DNA of 64,000 nucleotides from positions 1,033,271-1,097,270 of the forward strand of contig NZ_GL385912.1 of the NCBI RefSeq assembly GCF_000146285.1, in the 5' to 3' direction. The translations under genes were made by a program, and so were the position numbers. Of this stretch, positions 35,929 to 45,104 are shown piece by piece. Every line of letters starts with the position of its first letter. Position 1 is the stretch's first letter. This DNA comes from Mobiluncus curtisii subsp. curtisii ATCC 35241 (lineage in GTDB: Bacteria > Actinomycetota > Actinomycetes > Actinomycetales > Actinomycetaceae). Under the pieces are notes generated by a model. That model made no database searches. It worked only from the letters and a program-made list of their open reading frames with translations, and was not told the DNA's origin.

Positions 35929-38451
35929 TCACGCTCCGACCATATCCAGACGAGAGTTCATCTCGAGTTCCGCGTTGAAATCTTCGATTTCGTCGAAGAA
36001 CGTCGGGTCGGCAGCGCGAACCGCCTGTTCGACGTCCAGCAGCTCGGTGACCCGGTCCTTCAACACCGCAGAACCCAGCAAGCCGTGATCTTCGATGTTG
36101 GAGTGCTTGCGCTTGTCATCCGCAACGATGTCCAGAATCTCGCGAACCACCATAGCCACAGAACGCTCGCCCCGGCGATACACCACGACCTGCAAGTCCT
36201 TCGGCTCTTCGTAGTCCATGACCCCGAGCAGGCGATCCAGACGGACGATAGGCAGAATCTGACCCCGGTATTGGATAACCTCGCGACCACCCACGCGCTC
36301 CACTGCCTCGACGCTGATGTGCTCCAAACGGGTAACGGCAGCCAGCGGAATCGCCACGCGGCGACCATCGCCAATCCCGACCACCAAAGCCTGACCGGTC
36401 ATCTCGGAGCTGCGAGCCTGCGCGGCTTCCGCATCCATCTGCGCCTTTTGCGCCGCCTGAGTAGTCGCGCCAGTCAGGGACTTGCGCGCCACCGCGCCAA
36501 TATCCAGAATCAACGCGACGCGACCATCGCCCAGCAGGGTCGCGCCCGCGTACAGACCGATGGACTTGAGCTTCGAAGACAGCGGCTTGACCACGATTTC
36601 TTCGTTGTTGATGACCTTGTCGACCACCAAGCCGAACCGCTGATCATCGTTTTGCAGCACGGCAATCACGCCGTTGGCTTCGGAACCGCGGTCGCTGGCT
36701 TCCTCGGGGTGCAGCACGTGGCTCAAGCGAATCAGCGGGAGCAACATGCCACGCAGGCGGTACACCGGCGAGGCGTTGACATACTCCATGGAAGTTTCCT
36801 TGCGGGACGAATCCAGCACGACCAACTCGAGCAGGGACACCTGCGGGATGGCGTAAAGCTCACCGTGGGACTCAACCGTCAAAGAAGGCTGAATCGCCAA
36901 AGTCAGCGGGATGCGCATCCGCCACGTCGAGCCCTTGCCCAACTCGGATTCCACATCGACCGTACCGCCAATAGCCTCGACGGAAGTCTTGACCACGTCG
37001 GTGCCGACCCCACGACCGGAGATGTTCGAAACTTTCTTTGCAGTCGAGAATCCCGGCAGGAACAGCAGGTTAAAGATTTCCTTGTCGCTCATTTCGCCGA
37101 GCTGCTGCTGGGTGACCAGACCCTTGTCCAGAGCCTTGTTTGCCACCACAACCGGATCGATACCCGCACCGTCGTCGATAATGTCAACTACAACCTGACC
37201 ACCGGCGTGGTAAGCCTTCAGGGTGACGGTACCCTTCGGGTCTTTACCAGCAGCCTTGCGCGCCTCGGGCGATTCCACCCCGTGGTCGACCGCGTTACGC
37301 ACCATGTGCGTCAGCGGGTCCTTGATGGCTTCCAGCAGGGACCGATCCAGTTCGGTGTCCCCGCCAATCATGACCAGCTGCACGTTCTTTTCAGTCTGCT
37401 TCGCCAAGTCACGCACCACGCGCGGCATCTTGGACCAGAGGTGCTCAATGGGCTGCATCCGGGTCTTCATAATGCCCTCTTGCAGCTCGGTGGCAACGAT
37501 AGACAAACGCTGGGATGACTGCACCAGGTTCATGTCGGTCATCGAATCGGTCAGGCGCACGATTTGGTTACGCACCAACACCAACTCGGACACTTCGCGC
37601 ATCAACACGTCCAGCAGGTCGACATCCACGCGGATGGAAGAGTCCGCGGCGGAACGGGACGAACCGTGTTCTGCCGGTTTCGCATCGTCCTTCTTGGCGG
37701 CGCGCAGCGAGGACTTCGGAGCTGCCGGTGCCGGGGGCTCCGGCTTTGCAGCCGGGGCAGCCTGAGCTGCCGGGGCAGCGGTCTCGGCAGGCGCCGGGGC
37801 AGCAGCTTCAGCAGCGCCATCACCCAAGTTTACGTTGCCGTTTTCGTCAGCAACGTTTGTCAAGAACGGGACTTCCACCGGCGCATCCGCAGCCGGGGCA
37901 GCTGGCGCGGACGCCAAGTCCTCGCCCAAGTTTACGTTGCCGTTCTCATCAGCAACATTAGTCAAGAATGGGACTTCCACCGGCGCATCCGCAGCCGGGG
38001 CAGCAGCCTCAGCCGGAGCCGGTTCGCCTGCCATACCATCGGCAGCCGGTAGCGGCGCACTCGACGTCTTGCCTTGAATAGCTTCAATCTGAGCGATAAC
38101 GGATTCAATATCCACGTCGCCCTCTTGACCGGTTTCTTCCACCGAACCCATAATGTTGCGGATGCGGTCTACCATCAGCAGCAGCACGTCAGCGGTCTCT
38201 TGATCCATCTCACGTACGCCGTCGCGCAGCTCGGAAAGCAAGTTCTCACCGCGGTGGGCTAACTTTTCAAGCCGGTTGAACGCCAGGAATCCTGACGTGC
38301 CTTTAATCGTGTGAATAGTCCGGAAAATTGAAGACAGGAGTTCTTTTGAACCAGGTTCGGATTCCAAAGACACCATGTCTTGCTCGAGTTGATCGAGGTT
38401 CTCATAGGACTCGACCAGGAATTCGCGGACAATTTCATCCATTTCGCCCAT
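35929..38451 (-). CDS. cheA: Chemotaxis histidine kinase CheA with two CheW-like domains
   Basis: Receptor-controlled kinase that phosphorylates CheY and CheB. From the ATG at 38451 (GGGAGG upstream) it has 840 residues: HPt/P1 with the phospho-His 47 in IHTIKGTSGF; a Pro/Ala linker with two 34-residue repeats (about 150-176 and 184-210); dimerisation helices (DVLMREVSELVLVRNQIVRLTD); an ATPase domain with the N box MVRNAVDHGVESPE, DDGAGID and GRGVGTDVV; a CheW/P5 domain; and a second CheW-like domain (VGIGDGRRVAIPLAAVTRLEH to the end). No P2 domain is obvious. A weak sigma-28-like box may lie about 45-75 bp upstream. Confidence 0.95.
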   Translation of the reverse strand: MGEMDEIVREFLVESYENLDQLEQDMVSLESEPGSKELLSSIFRTIHTIKGTSGFLAFNRLEKLAHRGENLLSELRDGVREMDQETADVLLLMVDRIRNIMGSVEETGQEGDVDIESVIAQIEAIQGKTSSAPLPAADGMAGEPAPAEAAAPAADAPVEVPFLTNVADENGNVNLGEDLASAPAAPAADAPVEVPFLTNVADENGNVNLGDGAAEAAAPAPAETAAPAAQAAPAAKPEPPAPAAPKSSLRAAKKDDAKPAEHGSSRSAADSSIRVDVDLLDVLMREVSELVLVRNQIVRLTDSMTDMNLVQSSQRLSIVATELQEGIMKTRMQPIEHLWSKMPRVVRDLAKQTEKNVQLVMIGGDTELDRSLLEAIKDPLTHMVRNAVDHGVESPEARKAAGKDPKGTVTLKAYHAGGQVVVDIIDDGAGIDPVVVANKALDKGLVTQQQLGEMSDKEIFNLLFLPGFSTAKKVSNISGRGVGTDVVKTSVEAIGGTVDVESELGKGSTWRMRIPLTLAIQPSLTVESHGELYAIPQVSLLELVVLDSSRKETSMEYVNASPVYRLRGMLLPLIRLSHVLHPEEASDRGSEANGVIAVLQNDDQRFGLVVDKVINNEEIVVKPLSSKLKSIGLYAGATLLGDGRVALILDIGAVARKSLTGATTQAAQKAQMDAEAAQARSSEMTGQALVVGIGDGRRVAIPLAAVTRLEHISVEAVERVGGREVIQYRGQILPIVRLDRLLGVMDYEEPKDLQVVVYRRGERSVAMVVREILDIVADDKRKHSNIEDHGLLGSAVLKDRVTELLDVEQAVRAADPTFFDEIEDFNAELEMNSRLDMVGA
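37823..38004 (-). repeat. In-frame 102-bp tandem duplication in cheA linker
   Basis: Two near-identical 80-bp blocks (37823-37902 and 37925-38004) set at a 102-bp period encode EVPFLTNVADENGNVNLG within Ala/Pro-rich sequence. Most differences are third-position changes, so the repeated peptide has been kept under selection. Confidence 0.85.
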
Positions 38452-38636
38452 AAAGCGACCTCCCAAATAAGTGGCGCCTGCGGCACCGTCTACGCACCAG
38501 TTTCGCGCATTTAAATGAGTTATTTAGCAAATTCAGCAAATTTTCAGCGATATTTCTCTATTTCTAGAGCGCTTTTGGACGATTTGCCCAGCTTTGGGGG
38601 GAATTTTCTCACGACCGGACAAACAACCCACAACGA

Positions 38637-39053
38637 TTATTTCGTCACCGGCGGGTGCGGTTTCGGAATCGGTTTGGCAGCGGGGGACTTTTGCTGTGAT
38701 GCGACCGACGCCGGGGTGACTCGAGCCGAGGTGACTGTGGAGACTTGTGACGAAGCCGAAGCGGCGCCTGTGAGTGCCGCCGAACTCCGCATCAGTCGGC
38801 GCAAATCCAGAGGCTGCCCAGACTTGGGCTTAATAGATTGCAAGGACTGCAAGGCTGCAGCGGCTTCGGTACCCGACATCGCTGCCTGGTTTTCTTCAGA
38901 AACAGCCTGGACCAGTTCTGCCCGGTTGACCGGAACGGAACGGGGGGCATCCACACCCAAACGCACCGAATCACGGTGGACTTCCACCACGGTAACTACG
39001 ATGCCGTCACCGATGACAATCTTTTCGCCTACACGCCTTGATAAAACCAACAC
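38637..39053 (-). CDS. csrA: Carbon storage regulator CsrA with C-terminal extension
   Basis: RNA-binding translational regulator; in Gram-positive flagellated bacteria it represses flagellin mRNA and is countered by FliW. The first ~55 residues are a typical CsrA (MLVLSRRVGEKIVIGDGIVVTVVEVHRDSVRLGVDAP). About 80 more residues follow, Ser/Ala/Pro-rich with a basic PKPHPP end, about twice the usual length. The start is a GTG with only a weak GAGTAG site. It sits between the flhF-like gene and cheA. No fliW gene is visible in the window. Confidence 0.92.
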   Translation of the reverse strand: MLVLSRRVGEKIVIGDGIVVTVVEVHRDSVRLGVDAPRSVPVNRAELVQAVSEENQAAMSGTEAAAALQSLQSIKPKSGQPLDLRRLMRSSAALTGAASASSQVSTVTSARVTPASVASQQKSPAAKPIPKPHPPVTK

Positions 39054-39376
39054 GGAACTACTCTACATGAGACAACCCCGTAAGCTCACTCTTTTACCCG
39101 CGAAAGGGCTCCCGGGAAAACCGCCGCAACGCCCTGGTGAGGAAGTCCCTATACCCAGCCTGCCTTGCACGAATCACCGATTTCACGGGGCGATGTGCCG
39201 ACCTGCCAAAACCAAAATCGCCCTAACCTGCAAGTTTGAAAAAACTCAGGGCAGCGAGCCCGCGACTTACCCGCTGAAATCGGTCGTTCGTGCAACCCGC
39301 TCCAAAAATCCAGGGAACCTCACGCCCAAACAGAGCCAAAATTCGAGGTAAAGACACCGGTTTATTGGCGTGGAAA
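39054..39376. other. Intergenic region upstream of csrA
   Basis: 323 bases between the flhF-like stop and the csrA start. About 40% of it is copy 3 of the 129-bp inverted-repeat element. This is the largest interruption in the flagellar gene run, so csrA may have its own promoter; none is obvious. Confidence 0.55.
39166..39294 (-). repeat. 129-bp terminal-inverted-repeat element, copy 3
   Basis: Ends TGCACGAATCACCGATTTCA (39166-39185) and TGAAATCGGTCGTTCGTGCA (39275-39294). The core CAGGTTAGGGCGATTT is on the minus strand (39215-39230), 64 nt from one end. It lies inside the flagellar cluster, between the flhF-like gene and csrA. Confidence 0.85.
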
Positions 39377-40786
39377 TCAGTGTGCGCCGGCGAAAATGTC
39401 TTCCAGCAGCATCTTCCAGGCTTCTCCGCGCGCGGGAACCCCGTCCAACATGCCGATGGGAATGCCTACTTCAAACAGGGCGCCGGGATGGTCAGATTCC
39501 CAAATGCGCTGAACCGCCAGGGCATCGGGACGTATCGCGTCAGGCAGACCGCGAATCCAACTCTCGATTTTATCCGCAGGATTGCGCGCGTCGACTACCG
39601 CCCAGGTTTGATCTACGTAAATAACCGAGATGAGCTTCGCCATGGTGCGTCGATGCGCTTCAATGAGCGAATCTGCCAAAGCCAACACACAGGTCTGTCC
39701 CGGATGTTCCTCCATCAAGGACTTCAGCTCTTCACCAGAGCGCGCCCGCAACGCTTCGCCAGGAAGGGTCGTCTTTGGTCCGCCCAGTACGCAATAGGCA
39801 TCTTGTCCCAGCCGACCTGCCAAACGTTGCGCGGTTTCTACAATCGACAGGGAAATCGGGGAGGAACCCACCACCACAATCGTGGAACCAGGCTTTTCCA
39901 GCAGCGGCACCGGTTCGGGCAGCGCTGCGACCACATCATTCAACGCCATTTCGCTGGTGTCGACAGTGCCGTTAGCGACGGCTTCCGCCAACTTTTCTCC
40001 ACCGGGGACCCCGGCGAACAACTCCGCGGGGAATCCCAGTTCACTCAGCGCTGCTGCTGGCAGTTTCGGACCGGGAGCAACACGCGGAGTGGAGGTGATG
40101 ATACGTCCCGCCGTAGCGCCCGGCGCTGCCGCCCCCTGGAGGCGCGCATCAAAAGCCCCGCTGGCAGGTCGTGTCAGGGACCCGATTGCACCGGTTACGG
40201 CGGAAGCTTCACCCGCCACAGCCGGGATGCCCGATTCTGGCTTTGTATCGTTGATGAGAGCTGCCGCATCCCCAATTCCCATTTGTGCCATTTGGGCTTC
40301 CAGCTGGGCTTGGGCAGCTTCGGTGTTGGAGCTGAGCTGGGAACGAGCTTCGTCAAGCAGGTGTTCCAGTCCGGGGTCTTTCTTGGTGGGGGAAATCGCG
40401 CCGTCGTCGCCTCGCGCAGTCTTAGCGGCGGGGGGCGCGACGGTATCGCCAGGTTCACGAGTGCCGGGGGGAGCCTGTTTCTTTTGTCCCCAGCCAGCCT
40501 CATCAGCTTGTTCCGAAAGAGTCTTGTGGATGGGCTTAGGTTTAGTGCTCGCGGCAGCAGCGGCAGCAGCAGGGGTGCCGGTAGCGTTGCGGAAGCTCTG
40601 GGGCGGTTCACCGACCCCCTCGACTTCCACCAGGACTTCATAATGTTCCTTGGCGAACATCCCGGCCAGACCGCCCTTACGGACTTTTTCCGCTTTGAGC
40701 ACGGTGACCCGTCGACCCATGCGTTTCACTTGGCCGATGAGGACGTCAAGGCGATCGCCTTCAACCAGATATCGCGTGGCTGCCAC
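39377..40786 (-). CDS. FlhF-like protein lacking the GTPase P-loop
   Basis: A 469-residue protein in the position after flhA where flhF normally stands. The N-terminus (RYLVEGDRLDVLIGQVKRMGRRVTVLKAEKVRKGGLAGMFAKEHYEV) is FlhF-like. Residues ~65-240 are a low-complexity linker. The C-terminal domain starts STIVVVGSSPISLSIVETAQRLAGRLG (about 301-327), where an SRP-type GTPase would have GPTGVGKTTT; the Lys-Thr of the P-loop is missing. VIYVDQTWAVVDARNP and IPIGMLDGVPARGEAW follow the remaining FlhF plan. It should not hydrolyse GTP and may act as a scaffold for flagellar placement. The GTG start overlaps flhA by about 26 bp. Confidence 0.75.
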   Translation of the reverse strand: MAATRYLVEGDRLDVLIGQVKRMGRRVTVLKAEKVRKGGLAGMFAKEHYEVLVEVEGVGEPPQSFRNATGTPAAAAAAASTKPKPIHKTLSEQADEAGWGQKKQAPPGTREPGDTVAPPAAKTARGDDGAISPTKKDPGLEHLLDEARSQLSSNTEAAQAQLEAQMAQMGIGDAAALINDTKPESGIPAVAGEASAVTGAIGSLTRPASGAFDARLQGAAAPGATAGRIITSTPRVAPGPKLPAAALSELGFPAELFAGVPGGEKLAEAVANGTVDTSEMALNDVVAALPEPVPLLEKPGSTIVVVGSSPISLSIVETAQRLAGRLGQDAYCVLGGPKTTLPGEALRARSGEELKSLMEEHPGQTCVLALADSLIEAHRRTMAKLISVIYVDQTWAVVDARNPADKIESWIRGLPDAIRPDALAVQRIWESDHPGALFEVGIPIGMLDGVPARGEAWKMLLEDIFAGAH

Positions 40787-42854
40787 TTATCGTTCCCATC
40801 GTCTCGATCATTACTTTTGCGCCCGACACCTCGGTGTATGACAGCACCGGCAAGCGCGCTATACCAAGGTTAACAAGTTTTCGCAGCGCTGGGCGTAAGA
40901 CAGGCGCGCAAACTAAAACAACAGAAAATCCGGTTTGCTCTGCCTGCTCGGTCACTTCACGGGTCTGGTTCAGGAAATTCTCCATCCGGTCCGGATCTAG
41001 AGCCAGCTGCGAGCCATCATCGCCGGGACGCACGCTCTCCAACAGAGACTGCTCAAAAATCGGATCCAAAGTAATCACCCGCAGCACCCCGTCCATCACA
41101 TATTTTGCGACAATCGAGGGACCCAGCTCCGCCCGAGCTGCTTCAATCAGCTGCTCCGGCTCGGTGGTTTGTTTGCCCTTGACAGACAGCGCCTCAAAAA
41201 TGCGGGGCAGGTCCAGGATGGGGACCTGTTCTTCCAGCAGACCCTGGAGCACCACTTGGACTTCACCCAGAGACAGCATCGCCGGAATTAGTTCCTCTAC
41301 CGCGCTCGGGTTCGTCTGGCGCACCCCATCGACCAGAATTCGCACGTCTTCACGAGACAGGAGTCGCGCCGCGTTCTCGCTGACCAGCGCCCCCAGGTGA
41401 GTAATCAGCACGGAGACTCGATCCACCACGGTGGCTCCTCCCAGCTCCGCGTTGTAGCGCAGCTCCACGGGAATCCATTTACCGGTCAAACCGAACACGG
41501 GTTCGTTGGTAACGTCACCAGGGAGGTCATCCAGCATGTCGCCCAGTGCCAGAACTTTTCCGGGTGGGGCGATGCCGCGACCGACTTCCACCCCGGACAT
41601 GCGAATGACGTAGGTGGATACCGGCAGGTCTACGGAATCACGAGTCCGCACCGGGGGCAGGACAAAGCCCGACTCGAGTGCCACTTTGCGGCGCAGACCG
41701 CGCACTCGTGCCAGCAGGTCAGTGTCGGTGTTCGCGCCCACCAGGTCGATGAGGTCGGGAGCGAGGAGGATTTCAAGAGCCGGAACCCGCATCTGTTCAA
41801 TGAGCTGTTCGGGGGTTTCGCCGGCAGGCTTGGAGTCGTCCTCCTCGACTATGATTTCCTCTTCGGCTTCGACTTGCTTAAGTTTCGCCATCGCACGCCA
41901 CCCGGCATACAGCAGCAAGGCGCCGATGATAAAGAACGGGGCTTTTGGCATCGCCGGAATAATTCCCATCAGAACGCACGCCACCCCGGCGATGAACAGC
42001 GCGGCAAAGGACTGGGTCAGCTGACGGGAAAAGTCTCCGCCGATACCGCCCTCGGGAGAGTCCTTGGAACGAGTGACGATGACGCCAGTCGCCAGGCTCA
42101 TCAGCAGGGAGGGAATCTGGGAGACCAGACCGTCACCGACCGTCAGCTGAGAATATGTCGAGATTGAATCACCGACCGGCATCCCCTCGACAACCATGCC
42201 GATGATGAACCCGGCGATGAGGTTGACGATAGTAATGACAATACCCGCGATAGCGTCGCCTTTGACGAACTTGGAACCACCGTCCATAGCGCCATAGAAG
42301 TCAGCTTCGGAGGCGATTTCAGCGCGCCGGGCACGAGCGGTTTCTTCATCAATGAGTCCGGAGTTCAAGTCGGCGTCGATAGCCATCTGTTTACCGGGCA
42401 TAGCGTCCAAAGTGAAACGCGCCCCCACTTCCGCGACACGCCCCGCGCCGTTGGTAATGACCACAAAGTTGATGATGACCAGGATGACGAACACCACCAT
42501 GCCGACGACGAAGTTACCGCCGACCACGAAAGTCCCAAACGCTTCAATGACCTTGCCAGCTTTCCCGGAGCCTCCCCCGGATCCGGGCGTCAAAATCAGT
42601 CGGGTCGAAGCGATATTCAAACTCAGTCGGAACAGGGTCAGCACCAAAACCAAGGTCGGAAACACCGAAAAATTCAACGGCTTGGACACGAACATGGTGG
42701 TGAGCAGGGAAATCATGGACAACATGATGGACATGGTGAGGAAAAGGTCCATCATCCACGGCTGCAGGGGGAAAACGAGCAACATAACGATGCCGACAAT
42801 CCCCACGGGGACTATCAGCCTCGAAATTGTGGCGGCATCAATCTTGCCCTTCAC
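40761..42854 (-). CDS. flhA: Flagellar biosynthesis protein FlhA
   Basis: Export-gate component of the flagellar type III system, 697 residues. About eight membrane helices (residues ~10-330) surround the FHIPEP-family signature region (DADLNSGLIDEETARARRAEIASEADFYGAMDGGSKFVKGDAIAG). A large cytosolic domain follows that docks export substrates. The start is GTG with GAGGAG upstream. It follows flhB after 117 bp. Confidence 0.96.
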   Translation of the reverse strand: MKGKIDAATISRLIVPVGIVGIVMLLVFPLQPWMMDLFLTMSIMLSMISLLTTMFVSKPLNFSVFPTLVLVLTLFRLSLNIASTRLILTPGSGGGSGKAGKVIEAFGTFVVGGNFVVGMVVFVILVIINFVVITNGAGRVAEVGARFTLDAMPGKQMAIDADLNSGLIDEETARARRAEIASEADFYGAMDGGSKFVKGDAIAGIVITIVNLIAGFIIGMVVEGMPVGDSISTYSQLTVGDGLVSQIPSLLMSLATGVIVTRSKDSPEGGIGGDFSRQLTQSFAALFIAGVACVLMGIIPAMPKAPFFIIGALLLYAGWRAMAKLKQVEAEEEIIVEEDDSKPAGETPEQLIEQMRVPALEILLAPDLIDLVGANTDTDLLARVRGLRRKVALESGFVLPPVRTRDSVDLPVSTYVIRMSGVEVGRGIAPPGKVLALGDMLDDLPGDVTNEPVFGLTGKWIPVELRYNAELGGATVVDRVSVLITHLGALVSENAARLLSREDVRILVDGVRQTNPSAVEELIPAMLSLGEVQVVLQGLLEEQVPILDLPRIFEALSVKGKQTTEPEQLIEAARAELGPSIVAKYVMDGVLRVITLDPIFEQSLLESVRPGDDGSQLALDPDRMENFLNQTREVTEQAEQTGFSVVLVCAPVLRPALRKLVNLGIARLPVLSYTEVSGAKVMIETMGTISGSHAISG

Positions 42855-42971
42855 GTGCCGGTCTCCTCACCGCCAGGGACTCCATTCCTGCTATATCTTA
42901 CCGTCCGAACATCGGCAAACGGGTCTTTTACATTAGATTTTCCTACTTTTTTAGGGATACGACACACTTTG

Positions 42972-44075
42972 TCAGGACTCCCTCGCAAACATGTAAGACG
43001 GCATCTTGTGAACTCCCCCACGCGTCCCGCGCTTTTTCAAAATCAACACGAACGCCAGGACCTGAGCGACCGCGGTATAAAGTTCCTCCGGAATCGCCGC
43101 CCCGACCTCGACCGTAGAGTACAGGGTACGCGCCAACGAAACATCCTCTACCTGGGGAATCTTCGAGTCTTGGGCGACTTCACGAATCCGCGCTGCCACG
43201 TGATCCACACCCTTCGCCAAGACTTTCGGGGCGCCCTGTCCCGCTTCGTATTTCAGGGCGACCGCGTAGTGGGTCGGGTTCACTACCACTACGTCTGCAT
43301 TGGCGGCGTCGGCAATCATCCGGTTGCGGCTCATGGCGATGGCACGAGAGCGGCGCTGGGACTTAATCATCGGGTCGCCTTCGTCCTGTTTGTATTCCTC
43401 CTTGATTTCCTGTTTGGACATCTTGGTCTGTTTCTGGTTCTTTTTAAAGATAAACAGTGCGTCCAAGACGGACACTACGATGCCGGCAATGACCGAAGCC
43501 CAGATGAGCAGCCACATCTTGCCTTGACCGTAGGCAATCAGATTCCACAAGGAGATATGCCCCGCTGCCCCCATCACCTCGGTGACCCCGGAAATCACCA
43601 CGTACAGCACGACACCCACCGCAACGGTCTTGAGCAGTGCTTTTAACCCGTTCCACAACGCCTGGACGCCAACCACTTTCTTGATGCCTTTGACCAAGTT
43701 CAGGTTCTGCAATTTAGGTTTTAAGTGTTTGGCAGAGGGGAACACCCCTCTGCCCTGGATGATGTTTACCATCACCGCAATCAGCAAAATCGCCAGCATA
43801 AACGGCAGCAGCGTCCACACAATCGTTCCCAGGGAACTGCCCAGGTATCCAACCAGTTCGGACTGGGAGGGGATTTTTGTGAAAGTGACCGCGGTAATCG
43901 TCTGGCGGCGCGCATTTTGAAACGCCGTGTCTATCAGGGACGGGAGCAGGGCTGCCCCGGCTGCCAGGGAAATCCAGCCGGTCAGATCCTGAGATTTTTG
44001 GAGGCCACCTTCTTCACGAACTTTCTTTAGTTTTCGCGGAGTGGCCTTTTCAGTCTTTTCGCCGGAATCGCTCAC
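42972..44075 (-). CDS. flhB: Flagellar biosynthesis protein FlhB
   Basis: Export-gate protein that switches substrate class from rod/hook to filament. The 367-residue protein starts SGEKTEKATPRKLKKVREEG, has four membrane helices, and carries the autocleavage site NPTH at residues 266-269 (VVVNPTHYAVALKYE), cut between Asn and Pro. Its GTG start overlaps the fliR stop codon by 4 bp. Confidence 0.96.
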   Translation of the reverse strand: MSDSGEKTEKATPRKLKKVREEGGLQKSQDLTGWISLAAGAALLPSLIDTAFQNARRQTITAVTFTKIPSQSELVGYLGSSLGTIVWTLLPFMLAILLIAVMVNIIQGRGVFPSAKHLKPKLQNLNLVKGIKKVVGVQALWNGLKALLKTVAVGVVLYVVISGVTEVMGAAGHISLWNLIAYGQGKMWLLIWASVIAGIVVSVLDALFIFKKNQKQTKMSKQEIKEEYKQDEGDPMIKSQRRSRAIAMSRNRMIADAANADVVVVNPTHYAVALKYEAGQGAPKVLAKGVDHVAARIREVAQDSKIPQVEDVSLARTLYSTVEVGAAIPEELYTAVAQVLAFVLILKKRGTRGGVHKMPSYMFARES

Positions 44076-44818
44076 TGGAACACCCCCTGGAAACTCACCA
44101 TGACTTTATCCATCAGTTTGTCCACGACCTGTGGAATCACCACCATAATCAGCGGCGCGGTGAACGCGGTCATCATAATCTTCAGCGGGAAGCCCAGCGT
44201 AAAGGCGTTCATCGCCGGCGCCACCTTGGTCAACAAACCCAGGCCCATGTCGGTGAGGAACAGTACCAGCAGCAGCGGTCCGGCGATTTCGATGGATGCC
44301 ACCATCAGTTCTCCGAAACGAAATACCAGGCGGTCAGCGTAGTTACCCATGTCAAAGGCAGCACCTATCGGCATGGCATTAAATGACCGTGCCAGCCCCA
44401 ATATCAGCAGCTGGTAGCCGTTGGTGGCAAAGAGCATCGCCATTGCCGACAGCTCATAGACCCGCCCAAAAGTCGCCTGGTTCGTCATGGTGAGCGGGTC
44501 GAAAGCTTGTGCCATAGCGAAACCGCCTTCAAAGTCAATCAGCGAACCTGCCATCTGGAGCGTCGCGACGATAATGCGCACCATTACTGCCATCGCGAAA
44601 CCAATCAGGGCTTGAATCAGCAGCTCAAACAGGAACACGTCCGATCGGTCTACGGGTCCGATGCGTCCCATGCAGGCAAACCCAAGTGCTGCGCCCAGCA
44701 TCGCTTTGATACGTCCGGAAATGGCGCGGTTATTGAAGGGGGGACAGAAAGCCAAAAAGACCGTAGCGCGCACGCTAGCCAGAGCGAACGCGGTGAATAA
44801 AGCGAGATTGACGGTCAC
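44072..44818 (-). CDS. fliR: Flagellar biosynthetic protein FliR
   Basis: Integral membrane part of the export gate together with FliP and FliQ. It has 248 residues and about six hydrophobic segments (ALFTAFALASVRATVFLAFCPPF at the start, LLLVLFLTDMGLGLLTKVAP and MMTAFTAPLIMVVIPQVV near the end). GTG start with GAGG upstream; 13 bp after fliQ. Confidence 0.95.
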   Translation of the reverse strand: MTVNLALFTAFALASVRATVFLAFCPPFNNRAISGRIKAMLGAALGFACMGRIGPVDRSDVFLFELLIQALIGFAMAVMVRIIVATLQMAGSLIDFEGGFAMAQAFDPLTMTNQATFGRVYELSAMAMLFATNGYQLLILGLARSFNAMPIGAAFDMGNYADRLVFRFGELMVASIEIAGPLLLVLFLTDMGLGLLTKVAPAMNAFTLGFPLKIMMTAFTAPLIMVVIPQVVDKLMDKVMVSFQGVFQ

Positions 44819-44831
44819 GGCGCACCTCGCC

Positions 44832-45104
44832 CTAAGAATTAAGCAGGGTTGGAATCCGCGCCATCATGTCTTCGGTGGTAGTGACCAGGGTTTGCAGCAT
44901 CCAGTAACCCGTAATGTACAGGGCAATCCCCACAGCGACGGTCTTGGGGACGAAAGTCAGTGTGACTTCTTGGATTTGGGTGATGGACTGGAACAGTGAA
45001 ATCAGAAAACCCACGACCAAGGAAGTAATCAAAATGGGTGCTGACAGCTTAGCGCCCATCAACATGGCGGTCAGCGCGAGGTCTAAAACTGCGGAAGAAT
45101 TCAT
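44832..45104 (-). CDS. fliQ: Flagellar biosynthetic protein FliQ
   Basis: Small export-gate membrane protein. From the ATG at 45104 it has 90 residues with two membrane helices (APILITSLVVGFLISLFQSITQIQEVTLTFVPK, then VGIALYITGYWMLQTLVTTT). The ATG overlaps the fliP stop (ATGA) and has AGGAA upstream, so the frame that opens at 45143 is not the real start. Confidence 0.94.
   Translation of the reverse strand: MNSSAVLDLALTAMLMGAKLSAPILITSLVVGFLISLFQSITQIQEVTLTFVPKTVAVGIALYITGYWMLQTLVTTTEDMMARIPTLLNS

Noticed and set aside
35740-37518. 592-codon plus-strand open frame opposite cheA and cheW
   Set aside because: It is antisense to strongly conserved CheA domains, and its composition is that of a codon shadow.
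39290-40873. 527-codon plus-strand open frame opposite the FlhF-like gene
   Set aside because: The minus-strand frame has family similarity, correct operon position and a ribosome site. The plus-strand one has none of these and begins inside a repeat.
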